Assembly (NCBI RefSeq): GCF_937616625.2
Contig: NC_065575.1
Span: 29,015,001 to 29,079,000, forward strand
Source: Mercurialis annua
Taxonomy: Eukaryota > Streptophyta > Magnoliopsida > Malpighiales > Euphorbiaceae
Length of the DNA: 64,000 bases
Reading direction: 5' to 3'
How positions within the stretch are numbered: position 1 is the first letter of the stretch; every line of letters begins with the position of its first letter. The position numbers and the translations under genes were made by a program. Of this stretch, positions 1 through 10,778 are shown one piece after another. The notes below the pieces were generated by a model. That model was given only the letters and a program-made list of their open reading frames with translations. It was not told the origin of the DNA and made no database searches.

Positions 1-343
1 ATGGTCCCGGAGCATTTGCCTCAAGAACATATGCTATGTGTTCACTTGCAAGAACTATTTTGAGATTTCTTAACCAATCAACAAAGTTAGGACCCACTAG
101 TCGATTATTGTCGAGAATGCTACTTAATGGATTCGATTTCATCTTATCTTATCAACCTATGGATAGCAAAGATCTCTAATTAGTATTCGTGTTATTTTGT
201 ATATTTAACCATAATGATTTGGTCTTTATCAAAATGGCCTCCCACTATCTTTTTCGAATCCTACACTTCCAAAATAGGAAACGTGAATCTTTGTTGGAAA
301 AGATTTCAAGTGGGTGATTGAATTCTTATATTCATTTATCTTT

Positions 344-479
344 CCCTCAAGTACTTAATGCTATTCTTGGGATCAAAATGATATATAAGTGAACAATTAC
401 TTGTTCATCATATCTCATATGAGGTTCAATCATTTCTGGCTCCTAATGCTTTCACCCTCAAGTACTTAATGCTATTCTT
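344..479. repeat. Direct repeat of 25 bp, spaced 111 bp
   Basis: An identical 25-nt word starting CCCTCAAGTACTTAATG occurs at 344-368 and again at 455-479. The intervening sequence is not clearly duplicated. This looks like a remnant of a local tandem duplication in the element's non-coding body. No function is suggested. Confidence 0.7.
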
Positions 480-1080
480 AGGTTTCCACATTAGTTAAGT
501 TTAACCCATTGAATCAACTAAGATGTATCGATTTGAATAATATACGACTCAGGTACGCTTAATTGCCTTTCTCGCCGTATATTATATCGACTACACCCGT
601 AACATCTCATGCTTAACAATAAACTCAACAACATCTCTTGACGATATCATCTCACCCCTATGTATCCATAGCCGACAAGATGATAACTCAAAGCGTGTTA
701 GTTTATTGCTCCAATGGAGAGCCATTGATAAACAATTTAATGATTAATCAATATAAACTTAATCTTTTAACTTTTAGGAAGATTTCTTAGGGTTTTAAGT
801 TATTCAGGTCTCACTAAACACACAATACATTTTAGCATGCATCCCATACATATTAAAGCTAAAATTAATCATGCAATCACACATGTATGATCATGGACTT
901 CCTAGGTCTCATTCTTTAGCCACAAAAGAATGAGCAAACTATTACATATCTTGGAAATGATTCTCTAATCATTCACTATGTAATATCTGCTTTCTTTAGG
1001 TATCGAGGAATCGTCCTAGAACCTCCGAAAGCCTCAACCGATCGCTGATCCTCGAAATAAAAATTTATTTTTATTTTACG

Positions 1081-1290
1081 TTTTTTTTTTTTTTTTTTTT
1101 TTTTTTTCGAGTCGGAAACTTTTTCCCGGTTGTAAAACTCCTTTTTCAGCATTTCGGTTTTTACGGAAAAAAAAATATTTTTTTTTTCGGGCCGAAAACT
1201 TTTTCCCGGGTGTAAAACCCGATTTTCAGCATTTTTGGTTTTTATGAAAAAAAATATTATTTTTTTTTTCGGGGTTTTTTTTTTTTTTTA
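1081..1290. repeat. About 80-bp imperfect tandem repeat with poly-T tracts
   Basis: Two clear units and a third partial unit begin with a long T run followed by a CGRGYCGRAAAC-like word, starting at 1108, 1188 and about 1270, giving periods of 80 and 82 bp. Each full unit contains CTTTTTCCCGG, then TGTAAAAC, then TTTTCAGCATTT, and ends in an A-rich run before the next T run. The neighbouring A and T runs could fold back. It lies in the leader of the minus-strand element. Poly-T lengths may be unreliable in the assembly. Confidence 0.75.
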
Positions 1291-1598
1291 TCGGGTTTCG
1301 CTTTTTCCGCATATTCCGTTGATGACAACATAATGCACAAGCGAATCACGTATTGTGTTAAATGATCACATTAGAACAATTCCCAGGATAGATTGGAGGG
1401 TCACGAGCGGACCACTTAAGTACCAATCTCCTAGACAGAATTTAATCAAATGTAATTAATATCACAATAGCGTTTGTTCGTTTTTGGAAAAACAAAATCC
1501 CTCGGAATTATAAATTACATGCCCAATAATAATTCCTAAGTCCATGATTATTTATACATTTATTCAATCGTAGAGCGTTAATACTCGATGATATGGTG

Positions 1599-1610
1599 GC
1601 TCTGATACCA
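1599..1610 (-). other. Primer binding site (initiator Met tRNA type), minus strand
   Basis: The plus strand reads GCTCTGATACCA, the reverse complement of TGGTATCAGAGC, the usual plant LTR-retrotransposon site that pairs with the 3' end of initiator Met tRNA. It is separated by one base from the LTR end at 1612, which is the expected position. It fixes the orientation of the element as minus and identifies 1612-3602 as its 5' LTR. Confidence 0.9.
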
Positions 1611-1611
1611 C

Positions 1612-3602
1612 TGTTGGCGCAGCGGGAGGCGCGGGTCCGAATCGTATATTTCAATTCAAAATCGAAATTCCAACAATCCGGATCCTAAAGTTGATCATAT
1701 CAACAACAAATGGATCGTCGTATCATTTATTAATTAAAGCACGCATCTAGGAATCATAAGAAGAATACCTATGTCGATTCTCCAATGATTCTTGTAGTCC
1801 CGAAAGTACGGCGACCTCAAGCTCGTCCACACGAGTATGCGTCCGATTGAATCCTCGCCTTGAAGTAATCCTGCAAGAGTTCCTCTTGCCGAGCAGCCCT
1901 AAGCTCAAACTCTCGCCGCGATCACTACCTTGCTCGGATGTATGAAAAACGTCGCCAAGTTTTTCCCGTGATTGATGAATACTTGAACTCCTTCAAGTGC
2001 TTTCTCTCTCTACAACTTTGTAGTGAGATGTGTGTTGTGTGGTGTTTTCAAATGAGTAAGGACATGCTCTATTTATAGGCTAGAGCATGCCTTAAGAATG
2101 CAACACCTTGCATGCTAGGTGTCACACACCAAGCAAAGGTGTTGCCACCACATGACACCTTTCATGTGGTGACATCACATAGGTGACATCATATAAGTGA
2201 TGTCATCATATGACATCACACATATGACATAGGCTTATCTCATTACACATCACCATGACATCATCATTCCATTAGCTTATGATTAATGATTTAAGTATCA
2301 TTAATTACACTAATTAATTACTTAAACCTTTTAATCATAAAACTTGGTTAAAATATAATTAGGTTCCTACTAATTTATAACTCTTATAAATTAGTCCCTA
2401 ATTAACTTGGACATAGTACAATTAGGTTCCTACTAATTTATAACTCTTACAAATTAGTCCCTAATTTGTACTTGTTTTTCATCTTAGATTAATTTCCGAG
2501 ATATGCTAGTATCTATATGAAATCGATCTTTTGTAAACTCAATCGGTTGCACACTCTATTGTGTGTGACTAACTAGGTTCACATCTATATGGCAACGAGA
2601 GACATAAGAAACACATTTCTTATATTGAATAATTAAATCCCATTTAATTATTAATTCTCGTAGATCGAGAGTGACGTCTAGCAACATATCACGCCCCCCA
2701 AATAGAGATGAATGTTTCGATGCATTCTTTATGAACCATTGTTCATAATACCGTACACTCAAAATTCCCTTCATCTAAGATTCCAATCTCGACTAGTGTC
2801 ACGGTTAAGTCAAACACTGTTTGTCTTGATCATATGACCTCATCTCTCAGTTCTAATTCTTGATAAATACGACTTCCACTAGAAACAACTTTCTATGTAA
2901 GTCATATACACCTGCGCAGGTTTTATCATCCATCAAGAATAATTCGAGATAGCATAGAATCTTGTCTCCGTTCATCCAGAGTGATGAATCCTTTCTAGGT
3001 TAAACCCCTATCTCCATATACAACTAACTAGAGCCAACACATCCCGCGGCTCTAGCTCATGAAAGATCTAGAGTTAAGGAGTATCAAACTCTAATCACCT
3101 ATATACAAGATAGTGTCACCGCAAGTCAAAGGACATATGTACAATTATGAACTAGATGACATTAAATTGACTTTAATGAATTACCATGTATAAGTCATCT
3201 AGCGTCACTTGTTCGACTCACTCAACACCTTGAGTGTCCACATGTTTATTCTGATCCCCATCAAGTAGTATGAGACTCACTACTTCCTATAATTAGTAAC
3301 TCTTTACTAATCAGGAGAATAAACAGAGGTGACGATCTTTTCGGGATAATGCGATGCCCTTATTCGTAGGACCCCATCGATCGTGAACGATTATTTAGAT
3401 CATTTGTATAATAGAATCTGTCACTCATATTCTTACTACCTTAAGAATAGATTATATCACAATGTGATAAGGACAATATGTATTAAATAAACACTTAGTT
3501 GATGAGACACTTAGTTCAAATAAAAACATATATATCATTGCCAATGGGATTTGTTTATACAAGAATAAATACAAAATGGCCCTAGGGCACAAACTACTAA
3601 CA
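1612..3602 (-). mobile_element. Long terminal repeat (5' LTR) of a minus-strand, probably copia-type element
   Basis: The 1,991-bp segment starts TGTTGG and ends CTAACA on the plus strand, giving the inverted TG...CA ends of an LTR. The left end is set by the adjacent primer binding site. The right end was chosen where ACTAACA follows a conserved-looking stretch near 3560-3600. The single base between LTR and primer site, and the general look of the ends, fit Ty1/copia elements, but no protein domain is in view. Short open frames here (for example 2556-2774 minus) are not genes. Near 2340-2470 a block of about 70 bp containing TTAGGTTCCTACTAATTTA occurs twice. The target-site duplication cannot be tested because the other LTR is outside the window. 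Confidence 0.75.
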
Positions 3603-4620
3603 ACTAAATCGTATAAAAGAAAAGTTTAAAGGATAAATGATAAGAAATAAAAAGAACAAGGACCAAAGTGAACCTTTAGCCGGAATATATAAGAATTGTG
3701 ATATGAATGAAGGAAACAGAGAGAAGGATCGAGAGAAAAGGAAATCAATCGCCGATTACGTCGTTTCGCTCGCACGACGGTTTTTCGAAAGGGCTAAAGT
3801 GGACTTTTAGCCAAGGGACCAAAATGGACTTTTAGCCAAAAAGAAACGAGATTTCGATATTTTGAATATTAAACCCTAATGTTCAATTAAAGACCCCGAT
3901 CACTTGAAAAGTGAGGTTTAGCTCGATGTTTTACACGAGCTATGTTTATAAAAAAGTTAAGGAAATTATATTATTCTCGAATACAAGGAATGGTATTCGA
4001 TGAGTCGTGGATATGACTAAGAATTTCTGAATACGTAAATAATACTAAGAATGAAACCAATACTTAAATTATGAAAGTATTATTCGTATAAACACATGAT
4101 CTGCGTCTAACTATTAAACGTTAATTAATATGTATCAGACGTACGACCAGGCAGTGAGGGCACTAGAGGTGTACTAGTACAGGCATATTACCACGTCGAT
4201 CTTGTTATAGAGTGGATAACGGTCACTGTGAGTTGTATTTTACTTTCACGTATTATATATTAAAGTTATTTTATATAGATATATATACTGTTTACACGCA
4301 TCGCATTATTTATTATTGATTGAAATGTTATATGCTTTATTAATTTCTATATATGAGAACTATTATGCGATCCGAAGAAACTAGCTACCTATTGGGTGTC
4401 AATAGGCTGTGTGATCACCAGTATTGAGTCAGTCTAGTGTGTTTGCATTTGAGAAATGATTGGATACGTATGATATGATATGAATTCGATACGAGAGTGA
4501 ACTCGGCTACGGTGTAGTCTGGAAGTTCCCGTATCTAGTGGGCTGGGCCCACCAGTGAGTTGGATTCACAACTTGAAATTTACGATTGGGTTGAATGATA
4601 TATGATTATTCGAGAGATGT

Positions 4621-5276
4621 GTCACAAGCTAGGATATTAGTTTCGTACGGATCAAATACCTGTTTATATGTTTGATATTATTGTTTTCTTAAGATGCGAT
4701 GCTATGTTTCTATATTAATACTGTTAGTAAATGTCAACTCACTTAGTATTTTTCCAAATACTGACCCCTCGCCTTTGATATCTTTCAGGTGCTTAGTTTG
4801 TGGACCTAGCTAGAGGCCAATTTTAGAATGCAGGAGTCAGCTGTGTATGTTAGTTTCTGACTTCTGTGAATGTTGTAGTAGTGGTCCTGTGTCGACAGAA
4901 TAGTAGCCTAGACAGCAGTTCATTTTGATTGTATATATTAACTGCTGTCATTGTTTTATATGCTTTTGATAGGCTACGTGTTATATATATATATGATCCA
5001 CGGCCTCAGATGCCGGTGTGATGTTTTGAGACATTAACTGATGTATATAGTACCGCGAGGCTAGTTCGTACAGGGTACGGTAACTAGAGCCCGTGAGGTT
5101 TAACAGTTAATGTAAATATTTGGTTATATGATATATATGTAAAGGCTTCCGTTGTTTGATATTATTTGTTTATTATTTGCGAAAAATTATTAGTGATTTA
5201 AGGCTTGCTACGGGTTCCGGAGCTACCACTCCCGTTCCCTAGCGCCGGTTGCGGCTCAATATTTTGGGTCGTGACA
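4621..5276 (+). repeat. LTR 3'-end tandem duplication, copy 1
   Basis: This 656-bp unit runs from GTCACAAGCTAGGATATTAG to the LTR-end motif GGGTCGTGACA and is followed directly by a second copy. Shared blocks in order are GTTTCGTACGGATCAAATAC, GATGCGATGCTATG, ACTTAGTTTGTGGACCTAGC, TACCGCGAGG, GTACAGGGTACGGTAACTAG and CGGGTTCCGGAGC. The two copies differ at many positions and by small indels, so the duplication is not recent, or it joins two related but distinct LTR ends. Confidence 0.85.
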
Positions 5277-5928
5277 GTCGCATGCTAGGATATTAGTTTC
5301 GTACGGATCAAATACCTTTTTATATGTTTTACATTATCGATTTCTTGAGATGCGATGCTATGTTTTTATATTAATACAGTTAGTAAATGCAAACTCACTC
5401 AGTATTTTCTCAAATACTAACCCCTCACCTTTGATATTTTCAGGTACTTAGTTTGTGGACCTAGCTAGAGGCCAAATTTTGAAGTCCAGAAGTCAGCTGT
5501 GTGTGTATAGTATCTGACTTCTGTAAATGCTGCAGTAGTGGTCCAGTGTCGACAGAGTCGTAGCCTAGACAACAGTACATTTTGATTGTGCATATTACTT
5601 GTTGTCCTGTTTATATGTTTATGTAGGTTACGTGTTTTATATGCTGTGCACGGCACCAGATGCCGGTGATATGTTGGATACACTAACTGATGTATATAGT
5701 ACCGCGAGGCCAGTTCGTACAGGGTACGGTAACTAGAGCCCGCGAGGTTTTTGAACAGTTAGTGTAAATGTTTGTATATACATGTTATGTATATTTGCTT
5801 CTGTTGCTTTAAGTTATTTGTTTATTATTTGCAAAAAATTAATAGTGATTTAAGGCTTGTTACGGGTTCCGGAGCTACCACTCCCGTTCCCTAGCGCCGG
5901 TTGCGGCTCAATAATTTGGGTCGTGACA
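5277..5928 (+). repeat. LTR 3'-end tandem duplication, copy 2
   Basis: This 652-bp unit begins GTCGCATGCTAGGATATTAG directly after the first TGACA end and itself ends in GGGTCGTGACA. It is the copy next to the primer-site-like sequence and leader, so it is the functional LTR edge of element 1. The minus-strand open frame inside it (5465-5683) resembles no known protein. Confidence 0.85.
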
Positions 5929-5932
5929 ATGT

Positions 5933-5944
5933 TGGTATCAAAGC
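5933..5944 (+). other. Primer binding site-like sequence of element 1
   Basis: TGGTATCAAAGC matches the initiator Met tRNA type site TGGTATCAGAGC at 11 of 12 positions. It sits four bases after the LTR end, the same spacing as in element 2 (13042-13053). The sequence after it, GTCCAGTTACCACTGC, is nearly the same as GTCCAGTTACCATTGC of element 2, which supports kinship of the two elements. Confidence 0.8.
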
Positions 5945-6431
5945 AGTTTGTCCAGTTACCACTGCAAGTTTGTTTCAGTGCTTGTTTGAAAGCAGTTGGT
6001 CTAGTTACCACTGCCAGTTTTGTCTGAATACTCTGTCAGTAAGTAAACCTATGAACTACTGCAGCAAGAGTCGGACCTTAGTTGTCTGCATTTGTGTGAT
6101 ATATGCATTAGTAGTATGGTTTATAGCGCGCGAACCAGGACTATTAAGCTAGTAAGTGACTAGTATCTGTTTATATGGATGACTAAGGCAATTAAGTATT
6201 CGTTGCTTACGCTAAGAGATAGAAAATGGCTATGTGCTTGCAAATTACGGGCGACTGAGATAACTAAGTGTTCATTACTTGCGCTGGGATTGTTAAATAG
6301 TTCTCTGCTTGCGAACTACGTGCGGCTGGATTAAATGCTAAAGGTTTACAACATTTTATAAGTTGATATTGGAATTGCGTGTGGAAATGGGCTCAGATGG
6401 TCGCTTATGTTTGAAATTGTTTCTTTTCAGC
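5945..6431 (+). other. Untranslated leader of element 1 with internal repeats
   Basis: This is the non-coding stretch between primer site and gag. Two imperfect duplications are visible. AAGCAGTTTGTCCAGTTACC near 5941 recurs as AAGCAGTTGGTCTAGTTACC near 5990. A roughly 72-bp unit starting TAAGTATTCGTTGCTTACGC at 6193 recurs as TAAGTGTTCATTACTTGCGC at 6265, and its second half (TGCTTGCAAATTACGGGCG at 6235) recurs at 6306. The open frame spanning 5901-6152 overlaps the LTR end and leader and is not considered a gene. Confidence 0.6.
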
Positions 6432-7365
6432 ATGTCTAGGCAGAACGGAGCTCAGTCACATGCTGAGGAAGAACAGGAGGAAGCGCCTCCTATATTTCAA
6501 AATGGGTTTCCCAATGAAGTAGGCGAACCATTTGGGGTCCATCAGAACGGATTCCACGCAGATAATAGGAGATCGCCAAAAATTTATCAGAATGGATATA
6601 TGTTTGTATCAAAGATTGGTAGTTCTTTGGCACCAGAGGTAGAGCACACTCGCCAGAAATAGAATATAGTGAAGAAGATGAAGAGGAACCGGAGGAGGAT
6701 CCGGAAGAGGATCCTGAAGAAGATCCGGAGGAGGATCCTAAGGAGGATCTAGAAGAAGAGGCAGAAGAAGAAGATCCTCAGGAAGAAGAGTATGAAGAAG
6801 AAGAACTGTTAGATGAATCAGATCTGGAACAGTACAGAAGAGAGCATTTTTGGTCTAGGGTGCAGAGATATTGTGATTTGAGAGAAGATGCAGATATAGC
6901 AAATTGTCAGGCACAGATAGCTCTAGACCAAGTCAGGAGACAGATGCGCTCCTTTTCTCGAGGAATTCTAACAGTAGGAATGTATTCTACTGATTTTCTA
7001 CGAATGGTTGAGGGAGTCCCTGATCTGAATGAAGATAATAGAACCATCAACCGTAGGTATATCAGAGGCTTAGGACCTCAGTTTGATAAGCTATTTGAAC
7101 ACGTAGGTGAACATTTTGGCACGCTCACTACGATGGCTCGTAGGATCGAGACTGAGCATGAGTGGGCGGGTGATCCAGTACGACCTTTCTATTTTAGACG
7201 TGAGTATCATCCGGACTACGTCAGTACATCCTCCTGAGTTAGGACAAAGCCCTACTTTGTGCAAAGAGGCGGAAGTAACTCTGGTAGAAAAGCTAGGGGT
7301 CGACACACAGGCGTAGTCATTAGGGAACCTAGCGTTCCGCATCAGGCACTTCCAGGTATTAGCGA
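6432..7365 (+). pseudogene. gag: Broken gag of Ty3/gypsy element 1
   Basis: The probable start is ATG 6432 (MSRQNGAQSHAEEEQEE), preceded by the leader. The N-terminal part repeats the motif QNG[FY] four times. A single-base frameshift between about 6600 and 6660 leads into a frame with an acidic tract (about 6665-6810) containing four or more EEDP tetrapeptides. This is followed by a Gag core, YSTDFLRMVEGVPDLNEDN then RRYIRGLGPQFDKLFEHVGE, which parallels EFTRVSRFAPDLTADP...RFVEGLGADFVSL of element 2. A TGA at 7235-7237 interrupts it; the same frame continues as a basic stretch (QRGGSNSGRKARGRHTG) to about 7365 and then loses any Gag look. No zinc knuckle and no pol follow. It would have formed the virus-like particle shell; it is clearly inactive. 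Confidence 0.7.
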
Positions 7366-10049
7366 TTTATATGCTTTGAATATTATGTTTGTGTGTTTGC
7401 ATCACTGTGTATATATGTTTGCTGCATTGCATAATAGAACATTGGTATTAAGATACGCCTATAGGATAATACCTCAGAGAAGTGAGAACCTATAGGAAGC
7501 GCTGGTGTTAAACACGCGACTAATAAAAGAATATATAAACATAATTTACAAAAGCAATAATATAATAAACACCATATAATAAATTTATCGTGAACGTAAT
7601 TCCTATATTACGTTCTAGAAGCTGTAAAGGAAAAGATAGAATACTAGAAGAGGAAACCGATGTGGAACAACGGTGCTTGCGTCCGTATATAACATGGTAC
7701 AGAGTGTTGAAGAAGTAGAAGTAGTGATTACAGCAATAAAGAACTTTGAAGTGAATTGAGTTATCGGAGACATGGAGAAAGAAGTGATGTGACAGAAGAA
7801 TGGTCAGGAAAATGACAGAAAAATGACAGCAATATAAAAAAAATTGAAATATACTCAATAAGTGAAAAGAAAGCCTTTGATAATCGTAGAGTGTACAATC
7901 TAGAGTAAACTTACGATTTCATGAAAATTTTGAAAATTTTAAGATTTTTCAAGGTACAATTGTGCTCAGACATCGTATGTGACATTGCATAATCACGATA
8001 GGAATGCATAAAAGAACGATTTTCAAACTTTAGATCATGCATCATATCATTACAATAATGAAGAAAAAAAATGCAATTTTGAACAACTCTTTGGTGATGA
8101 GAGGTGTCATCACTCTGAGCTACAATTGTATTAATCATTTAAAACGATTTATGAAAAGTGATTTAAAAGAGCTGGCCAGCTAAAGAATGTTTTGAAATCT
8201 TTTATTAGATAAGTGAACTCAGATGTGAAACTCTGCGATGAATAATAAAATATTCTTACTAAATAAGAATAAAATTTTAAAAGAAACCTCAATAACGGAA
8301 CAAAGCCATGTTAATGATTAATTGCAACAAAGCTAACGAGGCTAAAGTAAAATGCGAATAAGGAATTATCGCCGGAAAGCGTACGCAGTCAAGATGCGAT
8401 GCATTTGCAATGTCTAAGGATACAATATTTATCCTTATCTTGAGGTAAAGGACGAAATGACAGAGAGTCATGTTAGACGAAAGAAACGTAACAAATACGA
8501 AAGAATGAAGAATATAATGATTATTCTTATGTCAAGATAAGTAATGTAACAATCCAGGAACATATTGGAGGAGAGAGATTAAATGTATGAAGAACAAAAA
8601 GATGATACTATGAATGATGAACATGAAGCGATATTTAAAGGATATATAACCTTATCAATATCAGTGTTTGAAGATACAGAAGTAGAAAGAGAAAGGATAC
8701 GAAACGACGAAGCAGACGATTTTGCAAAAAGTGAAGGTTTAAGGTTAGAAGATCAAGAGAGATAATGATGCTATATGACTGATATTAGGTAAAGTTACTA
8801 ATATCAGCATTAAGAGTTATACGTTGTGTTAATAGAAAGGAGAAAAGTTAAGTTGTAAAATTCTAGCATAAGGAGAAAAGCACACGTATAGGCATACGTG
8901 TCAGTAAATGTAAGACTACTGGGTAACATGAAAGAGGAAGTAATGAGGACATTCATATAACCTCGAGGATTAGTAAGATGAATAAAGAAATGGAAAATTT
9001 TAGAAGCATATCGGAAGGATTGACAGAATAAAACAGCAGCAATCAAGTTGTTATAAATGGAAGGGAGACGTAACAGATATAGCAAATAAAAGACAAAATG
9101 AAAATCGACAAAAGTACAGAGAAATCAAGTTATTTAAAAGGACAATTAGAATCATGATATAAGTGCTAAGGAAACAATACGAGACGAAGACGAAAGACAT
9201 AATAAGGACAAACTAAGGAATGACCATAACTAGTACCAAGACGATACCTTGAAGAGTAAGAATAAGGTCGTGGAATTACTCGAAAGTAACAAGAAGAAGT
9301 ATAAGACGAGAGAGGAAGTTGATTATATAGTAGGAAGGAATGACGATTAAGGAAATAAATAAGTTATTAAGGATCTACTGAATACGTTAAGGATGAAAGT
9401 TAAAGATGAAGTTAATTAAAGGTTAAAGATAAGAAAGAAGTTAAGTGAAAGTTAATTAACGAGAAAGATTCTCGAAACAGTTAAATGATAAAGAAACATA
9501 TGAGATTCTTATGGGGTCATCATGAATAGGAAACTGTGACGTAAAGGAAGAACATCATTGACTAAGAAGTCAATAAGAGATTCGAGATGAACCTCAAAGG
9601 AACAACTAGAGGAAAGTGAAGAGGATAAGAATACGAGTAGGACTAGTAAACAAGGGCAACTATATAAGCTATACGATTGAAAATAACGTAAAATGAGACG
9701 TTTAAGACAATGATAAAGGATGAAGGATCACGACCAACAGAGTGACGTGAAGTTCACGATAGTTTAAAGAAGAAAAGAAAGGAGTGAGAAATGACAAGAA
9801 CCAGTTAAGAAAGGAAAGTGATAATTACAGACGATAGTAAAGATCATAACTGCAGGTTATGATTACGAGAGAAAATATCCATAGGAATACGCATAAAGTA
9901 AGTACGTCATTAAGATGAATTTGGCACGTCGTGACTATTCACGTATAAAGAAGACGAGTAGCAACCCCATGGCCACTAGGAATGAAATGATGGAACGAGA
10001 AAACATTATAAGTTTTGACGGGAAGTACTAATATCGAGCTTCGTATTAT
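7366..10049. other. AT-rich stretch with no recognisable gene
   Basis: I find no conserved protein motif on either strand. From about 8460 to 10010 the plus strand is strongly A+G rich, which is often seen on the coding strand of decayed plant retroelements, so this may be the worn-out pol region of element 1; that is inference. Short open frames (for example 7520-7858 minus, 8583-8765 plus and 8810-9085 minus) are low-complexity or lack any recognisable motif. The stretch ends where the satellite begins at about 10050. Confidence 0.55.
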
Positions 10050-10778
10050 TTATCGGGTGAAACATTTGGATTTGTTTCGTAACATTTATAAACGTTTGGC
10101 TTAAATCGCTAATAAGGTGAAACGTTTGGATTTTTTTTTCTAATGTTTGTAAACATTTTGTTTAAATCGCTAAAAAGGGGAAACGCTTGGATTTGTTTCG
10201 TAACGTTCGTAAACGTTTGGCTTATATCGCTAAAAAGGTGAAACGTTTGGATTTGTTCTGTAGCGTTTTTAAACGTTAGGCTTCAATCATTAAAAAGGTG
10301 AAATGTTTGGATTTGTTTTGTAAAGTTTGTTAACGTTTGTCTTAAATCGCTAAAAAGGTGAAACGTTTGATTTGTTTTGTAACGTTTTTAAACGTTTGGT
10401 TTAAATCGCTAAAAAGGTGAAACGTTTGGATTTATTTCATAACGTTTGTAAACGTTTGTCTTAAATCGCTAATAGGGTGAAACGTTTGGATTTGTTTTGT
10501 AACGTTTGTAAAAGTTTGGCTTAAATGGCTAAAAAGCCAAGACGTTTGGCTTAAATTGCTAAACGTTTGGCCTAAATCGCTAAAAAGGTGCAACGTTTGG
10601 ATTTGTTTTGTAACGTTTATAAACATTTGGCTTAAATTGCTAAAAATGTGAAACATTTGGATTTACCAATTTCATCCAAGTGTTTGGTGAAACGTTTACA
10701 AACGTTACGAAACAAATCCAAATGTTTTACTTTTTTAGCGATTTAAGCCAAACGTTTGGATTTGTTTTGTAACCTTTT
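10050..10778 (-). repeat. Small 60-bp satellite block, mainly minus orientation, with orientation flips
   Basis: About ten monomers of the same satellite that fills the right of the window occur here in reverse (GTGAAACGTTTGGATTTG, then TCGTAACGTTTGTAAACG). They are diverged from each other. At about 10664-10689 there is filler unlike the satellite, then one plus-oriented monomer (about 10690-10752), then a return to minus orientation at the palindrome AAACGTTT (10752). The block ends at the LTR of element 2 at 10779. It shows the satellite was present on this side too, in the opposite orientation to the main array. Confidence 0.92.

Larger units (their letters stand above)
1..1598 (-). mobile_element. 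Internal region of a minus-strand LTR retrotransposon (partial, non-coding as seen)
   Basis: This stretch lies on the internal side of the minus-strand primer binding site at 1599-1610, so it should be the leader and start of the body of an LTR element transcribed leftwards and truncated by the window edge. I see no gag-like reading frame in it on the minus strand. It is AT-rich and holds long poly-T runs (about 1081-1107 and 1261-1289) and short repeats. It could be a non-autonomous element of the LARD type, or the 5' part of an element whose coding region starts beyond the window. The element assignment rests on the adjacent LTR and primer site, not on protein homology. Confidence 0.55.
3603..5928 (+). 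mobile_element. Partial LTR of Ty3/gypsy element 1, 3' end duplicated
   Basis: The segment ends in GGGTCGTGACA at 5928, four bases before a primer-site-like sequence, as in the LTR of element 2 downstream. It shares landmarks with that LTR: CTACCTATTG followed by AATAGG and TGTGTGATCACCAG (near 4387 here and 12244 there), the GTATCTAGTGGG plus CCCACCA box (near 4532 and 12386), and the terminal GCTACGGGTT, GGAGC, ACCACTCCC and CCTAG block. The true 5' end is not visible; the copia-type LTR may have inserted within it at 3602/3603. A 25-bp tandem repeat of TGGACTTTTAGCCAA lies at 3800-3839. Confidence 0.7.

Noticed and set aside
1612..3602. Solo LTR
   Set aside because: A primer binding site sits directly at its left end, so it is the 5' LTR of an element extending left, not a solo LTR.
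5901..6152. Open frame of 83 codons spanning the LTR end and leader of element 1
   Set aside because: It crosses the primer site and non-coding repeats; the gag start lies downstream at 6432.
7520..7858. Minus-strand frame rich in Phe, Tyr and Leu resembling a membrane protein
   Set aside because: The hydrophobic look comes from A-rich plus-strand sequence read in reverse; no topology or family feature supports a gene.
8583..8765. Open frame of 60 codons, acidic and charged (MYEEQKDDTMNDEHEA...)
   Set aside because: It is short, lies in purine-skewed low-complexity sequence, and has no recognisable motif or relatives in the window.
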